NCBI RefSeq assembly: GCF_002242805.1
Contig: NZ_MCGQ01000012.1
Span: 186,001 to 250,000, forward strand
DNA: 64,000 nt
Direction of reading: 5' to 3'
Source of the DNA: Streptomyces diastatochromogenes
GTDB taxonomy: Bacteria > Actinomycetota > Actinomycetes > Streptomycetales > Streptomycetaceae
A model generated the notes under the pieces. The model was not told the origin of the DNA. It ran no database searches and saw nothing but the letters and a program-made list of their open reading frames with translations. This document shows, in pieces, positions 16,536-25,375 of the stretch. Positions within the stretch are counted from its first letter, which is position 1. Each line of letters begins with the position of its first letter. A program made the translations under genes and the position numbers.

Positions 16536-19500
16536 ATGGCCTCGTTGCCAACGACCCCTTCCGCCGACACCCGGACCCGTGCGTCCGCACTCCGAGAGGC
16601 ACTGGCCACCCGCGTGGTGGTCGCCGACGGAGCGATGGGCACGATGCTCCAGGCCCAGGAACCGACCCTCGAGGACTTCCAGCACCTCGAGGGCTGCAAC
16701 GAGATTCTCAACCTCACCCGGCCCGACATCGTCCGCTCCGTCCATGAGGCGTACTTCGCCGTGGGCGTCGACTGCGTCGAGACCAACACCTTCGGTGCCA
16801 ACCACTCCGCGCTCGGCGAGTACGACATCGCCGACCGCGTTTACGAGCTGTCCGAGGCCGGCGCCCGCGTCGCCCGCGAGGTCGCCGACGAGTTCACCGC
16901 CAAGGACGGCCGGCCCCGCTGGGTCCTCGGCTCCATCGGCCCGGGCACCAAGCTGCCCACCCTCGGCCACGCCCCCTACACCACCCTGCGCGACGCCTTC
17001 CAGCGCAACGCCGAGGGCCTGGTCACCGGGGGCGCCGACGCGCTGCTCGTGGAGACCACCCAGGACCTGCTGCAGACCAAGGCCGCCGTCCTCGGCGCCC
17101 GCCGGGGCCTCGCCGCCCTCGGCCTGGACGTGCCGGTGATCGTGTCGGTGACCGTCGAGACCACCGGCACCATGCTGCTCGGCTCCGAGATCGGCGCGGC
17201 CCTCACCGCGCTGGAGCCCCTCGGCATCGACATGATCGGCCTGAACTGCGCCACCGGCCCGGCCGAGATGAGCGAGCACCTGCGCTACCTCGCCCGCACC
17301 GCCCGTATCCCGCTGTCCTGCATGCCCAACGCGGGCCTGCCGGTCCTCGGCAAGGACGGCGCCCACTACCCGCTGACCGCGCCGGAGCTGGCCGACGCCC
17401 AGGAGACGTTCGTCCGCGAGTACGGCCTCTCGCTGGTCGGCGGCTGCTGCGGCACCACCCCCGAGCACCTGCGCCAGGTCGTCGAGCGGGTCCGGGGCCT
17501 CACCCCGCCCGAGCGGCAGCCGCGGCCCGAGCCCGGCGCCGCCTCCCTCTACCAGAGCGTGCCGTTCCGCCAGGACACCTCCTACCTGGCCATCGGCGAG
17601 CGCACCAACGCCAACGGCTCCAAGAAGTTCCGCGAGGCCATGCTGGACGCCCGCTGGGACGACTGTGTCGAGATGGCACGCGAGCAGATCCGCGAGGGCG
17701 CGCACATGCTCGACCTGTGCGTGGACTACGTCGGCCGCGACGGCGTCGCCGACATGGAGGAGCTGGCCGGCCGTTTCGCCACCGCCTCCACCCTGCCGAT
17801 CGTCCTCGACTCCACCGAGGTCGACGTGCTCCAGGCGGGCCTGGAGAAGCTCGGCGGCCGCGCGGTGATCAACTCCGTCAACTACGAGGACGGCGACGGC
17901 CCCGACTCCCGCTTCGCCAAGGTCACCAGGCTGGCCCAGGAGCACGGCGCCGCTCTGATCGCGCTGACCATCGACGAGGAGGGCCAGGCCCGCACCCCCG
18001 AGAAGAAGGTCGAGATCGCCGAACGGCTGATCGACGACCTGACCGGGAACTGGGGCATCCTCGAGGACGACATCCTCATCGACACCCTGACCTTCACCAT
18101 CTGCACCGGTCAGGAGGAGTCCCGCAAGGACGGCATCGCCACCATCGAGGCGATCCGCGAGCTGAAGAAGCGGCACCCGGCCGTGCAGACCACGCTGGGC
18201 CTGTCGAACATCTCCTTCGGCCTCAACCCGGCCGCCCGCATCCTGCTGAACTCCGTCTTCCTGGACGAGTGCGTCAAGGCGGGCCTGGACTCGGCGATCG
18301 TCCACGCCTCCAAGATCCTGCCGATCGCCCGCTTCGACGAGGAGCAGGTCACCACCGCCCTCGACCTCATCTACGACCGCCGCAGCGAGGGCTACGACCC
18401 CCTCCAGAAGCTGATGGCCCTGTTCGAGGGCGCCACCGCCAAGTCCCTGAAGGCCGGCAAGGCCGAGGAGCTGGCCGCCCTCCCGCTGGAGGAGCGCCTC
18501 AAGCGCCGCATCATCGACGGCGAGCGCAACGGCCTGGAGGCCGACCTCGATCTCGCGCTGGCCGACCGCCCGGCCCTGGACATCGTCAACGAGACCCTCC
18601 TGGACGGCATGAAGGTCGTCGGCGAGCTGTTCGGCTCCGGCCAGATGCAGCTGCCGTTCGTCCTCCAGTCCGCCGAGGTCATGAAGACGGCCGTCGCCTA
18701 CCTCGAACCGCACATGGAGAAGTCGGACGCCGAGGGCAAGGGCACCATCGTGCTGGCCACCGTGCGCGGCGACGTCCACGACATCGGCAAGAACCTCGTC
18801 GACATCATCCTGTCCAACAACGGCTACAACGTCGTCAACCTGGGCATCAAGCAGCCGGTCTCCGCGATCCTGGAGGCCGCCGAGGAGCACCGGGCCGACG
18901 TCATCGGCATGTCCGGTCTGCTGGTCAAGTCCACGGTGATCATGAAGGAGAACCTGGAGGAGCTGAACCAGCGCGGCCTCGCCGCCCGCTTCCCGGTCAT
19001 CCTCGGCGGCGCCGCCCTCACCCGCGCCTACGTCGAGCAGGACCTGCACGAGATCTACGAGGGCGAGGTCCGCTACGCCCGCGACGCCTTCGAGGGCCTG
19101 CGCCTGATGGACGCCCTGATCGGCGTCAAGCGGGGCGTGCCCGGCGCGCAGCTGCCCGAGCTGAAGCAGCGCCGGGTCCGGGCCGCGGCCGCCCTCCAGG
19201 TCGAGGAACGCCCGGAGGAGGGGCACGTCCGCTCCGACGTCGCCACCGACAACCCCGTGCCGGCCCCGCCGTTCTGGGACACCCGCGTCGTCAAGGGCAT
19301 CCAGCTCAAGGAGTACGCGAGCTGGCTGGACGAGGGCGCGCTGTTCAAGGGCCAGTGGGGCCTCAAGCAGGCCCGCACCGGGGACGGGCCGACGTACGAG
19401 GAACTGGCGGAGACCGAGGGCCGCCCCCGCCTGCGCGGCCTGCTCGACCGGCTCCAGACGGAGAACCTGCTGGAGGCCGCCGTGGTCTACGGCTACTTCC

Positions 19501-20051
19501 CGTGCGTCTCCAAGGACGACGACCTGATCATCCTGGACGAGCGGGGCAACGAGCGCACCCGGTTCACCTTCCCGCGCCAGCGCCGCGGCCGCCGGCTGTG
19601 CCTCGCCGACTTCTTCCGCCCGGAGGAGTCGGGGGAGACGGACGTCGTCGGCCTCCAGGTGGTCACCGTCGGCTCCCGCATCGGCGAGGAGACGGCCAAG
19701 CTCTTCGAGTCGAACTCCTACCGCGACTACCTCGAACTCCACGGCCTGTCCGTGCAGTTGGCGGAGGCGCTGGCCGAGTACTGGCACGCCCGCGTCCGCG
19801 CCGAACTCGGCTTCGCCGGCGAGGACCCGGCCGACATCGAGGACATGTTCGCCCTGAAGTACCGGGGCGCCCGCTTCTCCCTCGGCTACGGCGCCTGCCC
19901 CGACCTGGAGGACCGCGCCAAGATCGCCGAACTGCTCCAGCCCGAGCGGATCGGCGTCCACCTGTCCGAGGAGTTCCAGCTCCACCCCGAGCAGTCCACG
20001 GACGCGATCGTGATCCACCACCCGGAGGCGAAGTACTTCAACGCCCGGTGA
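16536..20051 (+). CDS. metH: Cobalamin-dependent methionine synthase
   Basis: Transfers methyl from methyl-tetrahydrofolate to homocysteine via methylcobalamin. It has 1171 residues with all four modules in order. The homocysteine domain carries zinc ligands in GLNCATGP (Cys238) and GGCCGTTPEH (Cys304, Cys305). The pterin domain begins IGERTNANGSKKF. The cobalamin domain has the cap and VHDIGKNLV (His748 ligand). The SAM-binding activation domain ends in YRGARFSLGYGACPDL. ATG 16536 follows GGGAG; an in-frame GTG at 16467, six bases after TACTCT, is an alternative leaderless start adding 23 residues. It is on the opposite strand from gylR, sharing a 297-bp control interval. Confidence 0.97.
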   Translation: MASLPTTPSADTRTRASALREALATRVVVADGAMGTMLQAQEPTLEDFQHLEGCNEILNLTRPDIVRSVHEAYFAVGVDCVETNTFGANHSALGEYDIADRVYELSEAGARVAREVADEFTAKDGRPRWVLGSIGPGTKLPTLGHAPYTTLRDAFQRNAEGLVTGGADALLVETTQDLLQTKAAVLGARRGLAALGLDVPVIVSVTVETTGTMLLGSEIGAALTALEPLGIDMIGLNCATGPAEMSEHLRYLARTARIPLSCMPNAGLPVLGKDGAHYPLTAPELADAQETFVREYGLSLVGGCCGTTPEHLRQVVERVRGLTPPERQPRPEPGAASLYQSVPFRQDTSYLAIGERTNANGSKKFREAMLDARWDDCVEMAREQIREGAHMLDLCVDYVGRDGVADMEELAGRFATASTLPIVLDSTEVDVLQAGLEKLGGRAVINSVNYEDGDGPDSRFAKVTRLAQEHGAALIALTIDEEGQARTPEKKVEIAERLIDDLTGNWGILEDDILIDTLTFTICTGQEESRKDGIATIEAIRELKKRHPAVQTTLGLSNISFGLNPAARILLNSVFLDECVKAGLDSAIVHASKILPIARFDEEQVTTALDLIYDRRSEGYDPLQKLMALFEGATAKSLKAGKAEELAALPLEERLKRRIIDGERNGLEADLDLALADRPALDIVNETLLDGMKVVGELFGSGQMQLPFVLQSAEVMKTAVAYLEPHMEKSDAEGKGTIVLATVRGDVHDIGKNLVDIILSNNGYNVVNLGIKQPVSAILEAAEEHRADVIGMSGLLVKSTVIMKENLEELNQRGLAARFPVILGGAALTRAYVEQDLHEIYEGEVRYARDAFEGLRLMDALIGVKRGVPGAQLPELKQRRVRAAAALQVEERPEEGHVRSDVATDNPVPAPPFWDTRVVKGIQLKEYASWLDEGALFKGQWGLKQARTGDGPTYEELAETEGRPRLRGLLDRLQTENLLEAAVVYGYFPCVSKDDDLIILDERGNERTRFTFPRQRRGRRLCLADFFRPEESGETDVVGLQVVTVGSRIGEETAKLFESNSYRDYLELHGLSVQLAEALAEYWHARVRAELGFAGEDPADIEDMFALKYRGARFSLGYGACPDLEDRAKIAELLQPERIGVHLSEEFQLHPEQSTDAIVIHHPEAKYFNAR

Positions 20052-20124
20052 GGTGCTCGGCGCCCCGTGAGGCGCGTCGCACAGCACACTGATCGGATAA
20101 GTCGTACACTGGTCGGTCCACCGC

Positions 20125-20153
20125 AGGCCGGTTCCCTGTCCGGGAACCGGCCT
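20125..20153 (+). terminator. Strong hairpin after metH
   Basis: A 12-bp perfect stem, AGGCCGGTTCCC (20125-20136) with GGGAACCGGCCT (20142-20153) and a 5-nt loop. It lies 73 bp past metH and 28 bp before the HAD gene, so it either terminates metH or sits in the 5' UTR of the next gene (possible -10 TACACT at 20105-20110). Confidence 0.7.
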
Positions 20154-20180
20154 GGTCGTCCCTCAAGGAGGTGCGCCAGG

Positions 20181-20882
20181 ATGACCAGTACGGTCCCCGC
20201 GCTCGGAACCCGTACGGCCGAAGGCTCAGCCCTGCAGGCCGTGCTCCTCGACATGGACGGCACCCTGGTGGACACCGAGGGTTTCTGGTGGGACGTGGAG
20301 GTCGACGTCTTCGCCGCGCTGGGCCACACCCTCGACGAGACCTGGCGCCACATCGTGGTCGGCGGCCCCATGACCCGCAGCGCGGGCTTCCTGATCGAGG
20401 CCACCGGCGCCGACATCACCCTCGCCGAGCTGACCACGCTGCTCAACGACGGGTTCGAGGAGCGCATCGGCCGCTCCCTGCCGCTGATGCCGGGTGCCGC
20501 CCGGCTGCTCGCCGAGCTGTACGAGTACGAGATCCCGACCGCCCTGGTCTCCGCCTCGCACCGGCGCATCATCGACCGCGTGCTGGCCTCCCTCGGCCCC
20601 CAGCACTTCGCCCTGACCGTGGCCGGCGACGAGGTGTCGCGCACCAAGCCGTACCCGGACCCGTATCTGCTCGCCGCCGCCGGGCTCGGCGCCGAGCCCG
20701 CCCGGTGCGCGGTGATCGAGGACACCGCGACCGGCGTAGAGGCCGCGGAGGCCGCGGGCTGCCGGGTGGTCGCCGTGCCCTCGGTGGCCCCCATCGCGCC
20801 GACCGACGGGCGTACGGTCGTCAGCTCGCTCGAAGAGGTCGACCTGGCATTTCTGCGCGGCCTGATGACGGAAATGCGCTAG
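20181..20882 (+). CDS. HAD-superfamily hydrolase (subfamily IA phosphatase)
   Basis: A 233-residue cytosolic phosphatase of the beta-phosphoglucomutase-like group. Motif I is LLDMDGTLVDTEG near residue 20, motif II is in TALVSASHRR, and motif IV is VIEDTATGVEAAEAAG. ATG 20181 follows AAGGAGG at good spacing. Substrate cannot be read from the sequence. It lies between metH and a binding-protein gene and has its own upstream hairpin. Confidence 0.9.
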   Translation: MTSTVPALGTRTAEGSALQAVLLDMDGTLVDTEGFWWDVEVDVFAALGHTLDETWRHIVVGGPMTRSAGFLIEATGADITLAELTTLLNDGFEERIGRSLPLMPGAARLLAELYEYEIPTALVSASHRRIIDRVLASLGPQHFALTVAGDEVSRTKPYPDPYLLAAAGLGAEPARCAVIEDTATGVEAAEAAGCRVVAVPSVAPIAPTDGRTVVSSLEEVDLAFLRGLMTEMR

Positions 20883-21314
20883 CCGTTCACCCAGCGTGCA
20901 AAGTCCATTGGACGCGTTGGACAAAAATCCGGGGCAGTACACCGGCATGGAATTCGAAGCGGGCCGCCCGGCCGAATTCCGGTAACCGCCAACCCAGTTG
21001 GAAGTGTGACGTTCCCCACGTGTGACGGGCTCGACAACGTTGCCCGAGTGTGCAGATCGGCCCCGTTTGGGGTCGACTGGCGTGCCTTTGTGTCCCGATT
21101 GATGGAACGCTGCACCAAACCTGCCGCTGTCGGGTTTTCGGTGTGTCCACACCCGGTTTCACTCCGTGATGGGGACTCAACTCACGCGGCTGTGAACCCT
21201 CCTGCGGGCGCGGTCTAATCTCGTCGCGAGAACATCGCCGCAACCCCCGTGACCCGCCGCACCACCCATGCATGCCGGGTACACGGATTCGAACAGTCCT
21301 GGAGAAAGTCCCGC
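20883..21314. other. 432-bp intergenic region
   Basis: No convincing ORF. An inverted repeat GGAATTCG (20949-20956) with CGAATTCC (20973-20980), flanked by CCGG, is the likely terminator of the HAD gene. TAATCT at 21216-21221, with TGAACC 17 bp upstream, is a possible promoter of the binding-protein gene. Base composition is noticeably less GC-rich than the flanks. Confidence 0.4.
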
Positions 21315-22919
21315 ATGAACCGCAAGACTTTGGTGCTGCCGGCAGTCGCCGGCCTGCTCACGCCGGTTCTCGCCGCGTGCGGCGGATCCGACAGTGGCAG
21401 CAACAGCGGGAACGCCATCGTCGTCGGCACCACGGACCGGTTCACCGTCACGAGTGACGCGCCCGCGCCCCTCGACCCCGCCTACGCCTACGACGTCGGC
21501 ACCTGGAACATCCTGCGCCAGACGGTGCAGACCCTGATGACCCAGCCCAAGGGCGAAGGCGACCCGGTGCCCGAGGCGGCCGAGAGCTGCTCCTTCACCG
21601 ACAGCGGCAACGAGCGCTACGCCTGCAAGCTGCGCGACGGCCTGTCGTTCGCCAACGGCGACAAGGTCACCGCCGAGGACGTCAAGTTCTCCATCGAGCG
21701 AGCCCTGCGCATCAAGGCCGACAGCGGTGTCGCCGCTCTGCTGAACACCATCGACACGATCGAGACCCAGGGCGACCGCGAGGTCATCTTCCACCTCAAG
21801 ACGGCCGACGCCACCTTCCCGTACAAGCTGTCCACCCCGGTCGCCGGCATCGTCGACCCCAAGGACTACGCCAAGGGCAAGCTGCGCGACGGCTTCGAGG
21901 TCGACGGCTCCGGCCCCTACAGCTTCAAGGCCGACGTCAAGGACAACGCGATCGTCAGCGCCACCTTCACCAAGAACGCCTCCTACAAGGGCAGCCTGAA
22001 GGTGAACAACGACCAGGTCGTGATCCGCTCCTACGACGACGCGGACGCCATGGGCGCCGCCATCGACAAGGGCGACATCGACGTCATGACCCGCACCATG
22101 TCGCCGGCGCAGATCGACAAGCTGGACAGCGGCTCCGACAAGAACGTCGACCTGGTCGACATGCCGGGCCTGGAGATCCGCTACCTGGCCTTCAACACCA
22201 ACGCGCCGACCGTGAAGAACAAGGCCGTCCGCCAGGCCATGGCCCAGGTCATCAACCGCGGCGAACTCGTCTCCAAGGTCTACGGCACCCAGGCCGAGCC
22301 GCTGTACTCGCTCGTCCCGGCGACCCTCACCGGCCACTCCAACTCGTTCTTCAACAAGTACGGCGACCCCAACGTCGCCAAGGCGAAGGACCTGCTGGCC
22401 AAGGCCGGCGTCACCGCCCCGGTGAAGCTGACGCTGCACTACACCACCGACCACTACGGCTCGGCCACCAAGCAGGAGTTCGAGATCCTGCAGAAGCAGC
22501 TCAACGGCAGCGGTCTGTTCGACGTCAGCATCCAGGGCCACCCCTGGGCGACCTTCCGGCCCGCCGAGCAGAAGGGCCAGTACGACGTCTACGGCATGGG
22601 TTGGTTCCCCGACTTCCCGGACGCGGACAACTACGTCGCGCCCTTCCTCGACAAGGACAACTTCCTCGGCTCGCCGTACTCCAACAGCACCATCCAGCGC
22701 ACGCTGATCCCGGAGTCCCGCCGCGAGGCCGACCGGCTCAACGCCACCAAGAGCCTGACCGAGATTCAGGACACCGTCGCCGAGGACGTCCCCGTACTGC
22801 CCCTGTGGCAGGGCAAGCAGTACGTCGCCGCACGGGACGACATCACGGGCGTCTCCTACGCCCTCAACTCCTCCTCGACGCTTCAGCTGTGGGAACTCGG
22901 CCGCGGAGTCAGCGGCTGA
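21315..22919 (+). CDS. Peptide/nickel-type ABC substrate-binding lipoprotein 1
   Basis: A 534-residue SBP_bac_5 (DppA/OppA cluster C) lipoprotein. The signal ends in the lipobox VLAAC (Cys near 19), followed by a Gly/Ser linker. Family marks are LDPAYAYD, LRDGLSFANGDKVTAEDVKFSIER, DGSGPYSFK, RQAMAQVINR and GMGWFPDFPDADNY. ATG 21315 follows GGAGAAAG. It sits immediately upstream of a paralogue of the same length. No permease or ATPase gene is nearby, so it must use a transporter encoded elsewhere or act in sensing. Confidence 0.92.
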   Translation: MNRKTLVLPAVAGLLTPVLAACGGSDSGSNSGNAIVVGTTDRFTVTSDAPAPLDPAYAYDVGTWNILRQTVQTLMTQPKGEGDPVPEAAESCSFTDSGNERYACKLRDGLSFANGDKVTAEDVKFSIERALRIKADSGVAALLNTIDTIETQGDREVIFHLKTADATFPYKLSTPVAGIVDPKDYAKGKLRDGFEVDGSGPYSFKADVKDNAIVSATFTKNASYKGSLKVNNDQVVIRSYDDADAMGAAIDKGDIDVMTRTMSPAQIDKLDSGSDKNVDLVDMPGLEIRYLAFNTNAPTVKNKAVRQAMAQVINRGELVSKVYGTQAEPLYSLVPATLTGHSNSFFNKYGDPNVAKAKDLLAKAGVTAPVKLTLHYTTDHYGSATKQEFEILQKQLNGSGLFDVSIQGHPWATFRPAEQKGQYDVYGMGWFPDFPDADNYVAPFLDKDNFLGSPYSNSTIQRTLIPESRREADRLNATKSLTEIQDTVAEDVPVLPLWQGKQYVAARDDITGVSYALNSSSTLQLWELGRGVSG

Positions 22920-22985
22920 CGTTCCTCCTTGTCCGGGGCGCGAAACGGGGGCCCCGGATCGACGAACCGACGACAAAGGCACACA

Positions 22986-24566
22986 GTGAACCTGCGCAAC
23001 CAGTGGCCAGTCCTGCCCATCGTGGCGGGGCTGGCCTCCGGCCTGTTGACCGGCTGCGGCTCGGAGGACGGTGCATCCGGGGGCACCGGCTCCTCCCTGG
23101 TGATGGGGATGTCCGACGACGTCCTCGCCACCGACCCCGCCTCCGGTTACGACCCCGGCTCCTGGCTGTTGTTCAACAACGTCTTCCAGTCGCTGCTCAG
23201 CTTCCCCAAGGGCGGCACGGAGCCCGAGCCGGAGGCGGCGAAGCAGTGCACCTTCACCGACACCCAGGCGATGGTGTACAAGTGTGAACTCAAGGACGGG
23301 CTGAAGTTCAGCAACGGTGACGCCCTCACCTCCGAGGACGTCAAGTTCTCCTTCGACCGCACGCTGAAGATCGACGACGCAGCCGGCCCGGCGATCATGT
23401 TCCCGATGCTCGACAAGGTCGAGACACCCGACGCGAAGACGGTCGTCTTCCGGCTCAAGGTCCCGGACGCCACCTTCCCCAGCAAGGTCGCCTCCGGCGC
23501 CGGCTCCATCGTCGACCACCGCCAGTACGACGCGAACGGCCTGCGCACCGACGACAAGGCCGTCGGCTCCGGGCCGTACAAGCTGGACTCCTTCGACAAG
23601 GAGGAGGCGGTCTTCTCCGTCAACTCCAACTACCGGGGCACCGCCAAGGCCAAGAACTCCGGCATCACCCTGAAGTTCTTCCACGGCGACCGGGCCGCCC
23701 TGAAGAAGGCCCTCGAGAGCGGCGACGTCGACATCGCCTACCGAGGCCTGTCCGCGAGCGACATCGCCGACCTGGACCAGCAGGACGGCAGCAAGGGCAT
23801 CGACGTCATCGAGGGCAACAGCGCCGAGGTCCAGCACCTGGTCTTCAACATGAAGGACCCGGTCGCCGGCAAGCTCGGCGTCCGCAAGGCCATGGCCTAC
23901 CTCCTCGACCGCGACGCCCTGGTCAGGAACGTCTACCAGGACACCGCCACCCCGCTGTACTCGATCGTCCCGGCCGGCATCGCGGGCCACAACACGGCCT
24001 TCTTCGACACCTACGGAGCCCGCCCCTCCAAGGCGAAGGCCGCCGCCGCGCTGCGCGCCGAGGGCATCACCGGCAAGGTGAAGCTCACCCTGTGGTCCAC
24101 GCCGTCCCGCTACGGCCCCGCCACCGACGACGAGCTGAAGGCCATCGCCGGCCAGCTCAACGCGAGCGGACTGTTCCAGGCCGACGTCAAGTCCGTCGCC
24201 TTCGACCAGTACGAGAAGGACATCGCCCAGGGCAAGTACGGCGTGTACGTGAAGGGCTGGGTGCCCGACTACCCGGACGCCGACAACTTCACGGCGCCCT
24301 TCTTCGGCAAGGACAACGTGCTGGGCAACAACTACAGCAACAGCACGATCACCGGCTCCCTCATCCCCGGCACGGCCGCGCAGCGCGACCGCTCCGCCAC
24401 CGACAGGGACTTCGGGAAGCTCCAGGACATCGTCGCCGACGAGCTGCCCGTCCTGCCGGTGTGGCAGGCCAAGCAGTACGCGCTCGCCCGTGACGGCGTC
24501 TACGGCCTGGAGTACTGCCTGGACGCCTCGACGGTGTTCCGGTTCTGGGAGCTGAGCAAGGGCTGA
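22986..24566 (+). CDS. Peptide/nickel-type ABC substrate-binding lipoprotein 2
   Basis: A 526-residue paralogue of the preceding gene with the same architecture: lipobox LLTGC (Cys near 23), LKDGLKFSNGDALTSEDVKFSFDR, VGSGPYKLDSF, RKAMAYLLDR, WVPDYPDADNFTAPFFGKDN and a closing ALARDGVYGLEY. The two proteins align along their full length but differ at many positions, pointing to an old tandem duplication with possible ligand divergence. GTG 22986 is 66 bp behind the first gene, probably the same transcript. The operon ends at a 38-bp palindrome. Confidence 0.92.
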   Translation: MNLRNQWPVLPIVAGLASGLLTGCGSEDGASGGTGSSLVMGMSDDVLATDPASGYDPGSWLLFNNVFQSLLSFPKGGTEPEPEAAKQCTFTDTQAMVYKCELKDGLKFSNGDALTSEDVKFSFDRTLKIDDAAGPAIMFPMLDKVETPDAKTVVFRLKVPDATFPSKVASGAGSIVDHRQYDANGLRTDDKAVGSGPYKLDSFDKEEAVFSVNSNYRGTAKAKNSGITLKFFHGDRAALKKALESGDVDIAYRGLSASDIADLDQQDGSKGIDVIEGNSAEVQHLVFNMKDPVAGKLGVRKAMAYLLDRDALVRNVYQDTATPLYSIVPAGIAGHNTAFFDTYGARPSKAKAAAALRAEGITGKVKLTLWSTPSRYGPATDDELKAIAGQLNASGLFQADVKSVAFDQYEKDIAQGKYGVYVKGWVPDYPDADNFTAPFFGKDNVLGNNYSNSTITGSLIPGTAAQRDRSATDRDFGKLQDIVADELPVLPVWQAKQYALARDGVYGLEYCLDASTVFRFWELSKG

Positions 24567-24582
24567 GCGGCACCTACGCGCA

Positions 24583-24620
24583 GGGCGCTGTGTCCTCCTC
24601 CGGAGGAGGACACAGCGCCC
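24583..24620. terminator. Perfect 38-bp palindrome terminator between convergent genes
   Basis: Arms GGGCGCTGTGTCCTCCTCC (24583-24601) and its exact complement (24602-24620) meet without spacer. It sits 16 bp after the binding-protein stop and 18 bp after the response regulator stop, so it serves both directions. Confidence 0.85.
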
Positions 24621-24638
24621 AGTGCTCTGTACCGACCC

Positions 24639-25310
24639 CTACTGCGCGCCAGGGCGCACCAGCCCGCTCTCGTACGCGTACACCGCGGCCTGCACCCGGT
24701 CCCTGAGGCCCAGCTTGGTCAGCACGTGCCCGACGTGCGTCTTCACGGTGGTCTCGCTGACGAACAGGTCGGCGGCGATCTCGGCGTTGGACAGCCCCCG
24801 CGCCACCAGCTTCAGCACCTCCACCTCGCGGTCGGTGAGCGTGTGCAGGGTGTCCGGCACGGGCTCCTCGCCGGAGGGCAGATGCGTGGCGTACTTGTCC
24901 AGCAGACGGCGGGTGATGCTCGGCGCCAGCATGGCCTCACCGGCCGCCACGACCCGGATCGCCTGCACCAGCTCGTTGGCGGGCGCGTCCTTGAGCAGGA
25001 AGCCGCTCGCCCCGGCCCGCAGCGCCTCCACCACGTACTCGTCCAGGTCGAACGTGGTCAGCACGAGCACCTTCGCCGGGCCGTCCCGCCCCGGACCGGA
25101 GATCTGCCGGGTCGCCTCCACCCCGTCCATCCGCGGCATCCGGATGTCCATGAGCACGACATCGGGCTGCAGGGCGCGCACCTGGTCGAGGGCCTGCAGG
25201 CCGTCACCGGCCTCGCCCACGACCGCGATGTCCTGCTCGGCCTCCAGGATCATGCGGAAACCGGTACGCAGCAGTGGCTGGTCATCGACCAGTAGGACGC
25301 GGATGGCCAC
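24639..25310 (-). CDS. NarL/LuxR-family response regulator (orphan)
   Basis: A 223-residue two-component regulator. The receiver domain (1-120) has the acidic pocket VDDQPLLR, the phospho-acceptor Asp in VVLMDIRMPRMDG (about Asp54), and TTFDLDEYV and LLKDAP with the conserved Thr and Lys. The C-terminal LuxR helix-turn-helix reads LTDREVEVLKLVARGLSNAEIA. No histidine kinase is next to it. The ORF runs toward the binding-protein operon, and its own upstream side abuts the nuclease gene on the same strand (66 bp apart). Target genes unknown. Confidence 0.93.
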   Translation of the reverse strand: MAIRVLLVDDQPLLRTGFRMILEAEQDIAVVGEAGDGLQALDQVRALQPDVVLMDIRMPRMDGVEATRQISGPGRDGPAKVLVLTTFDLDEYVVEALRAGASGFLLKDAPANELVQAIRVVAAGEAMLAPSITRRLLDKYATHLPSGEEPVPDTLHTLTDREVEVLKLVARGLSNAEIAADLFVSETTVKTHVGHVLTKLGLRDRVQAAVYAYESGLVRPGAQ

Positions 25311-25375
25311 GTGACACTCCTTCGCTAGTCCGGCCCCATTCTGCCCTGCGCAGGATCAGCGGTCCGCCGCCGGGC

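Noticed and set aside
15474..20087. Very long minus-strand open frame (over 1500 codons) covering metH antisense and gylR
   Set aside because: Only the gylR part (15474-16238) has family sequence; the rest is the antisense of metH and is open because of GC-rich codon bias.
24583..24620. 38-bp palindrome as mobile-element end or attachment site
   Set aside because: It sits exactly between two convergent stop codons without direct repeats or transposase genes; a bidirectional terminator explains it.
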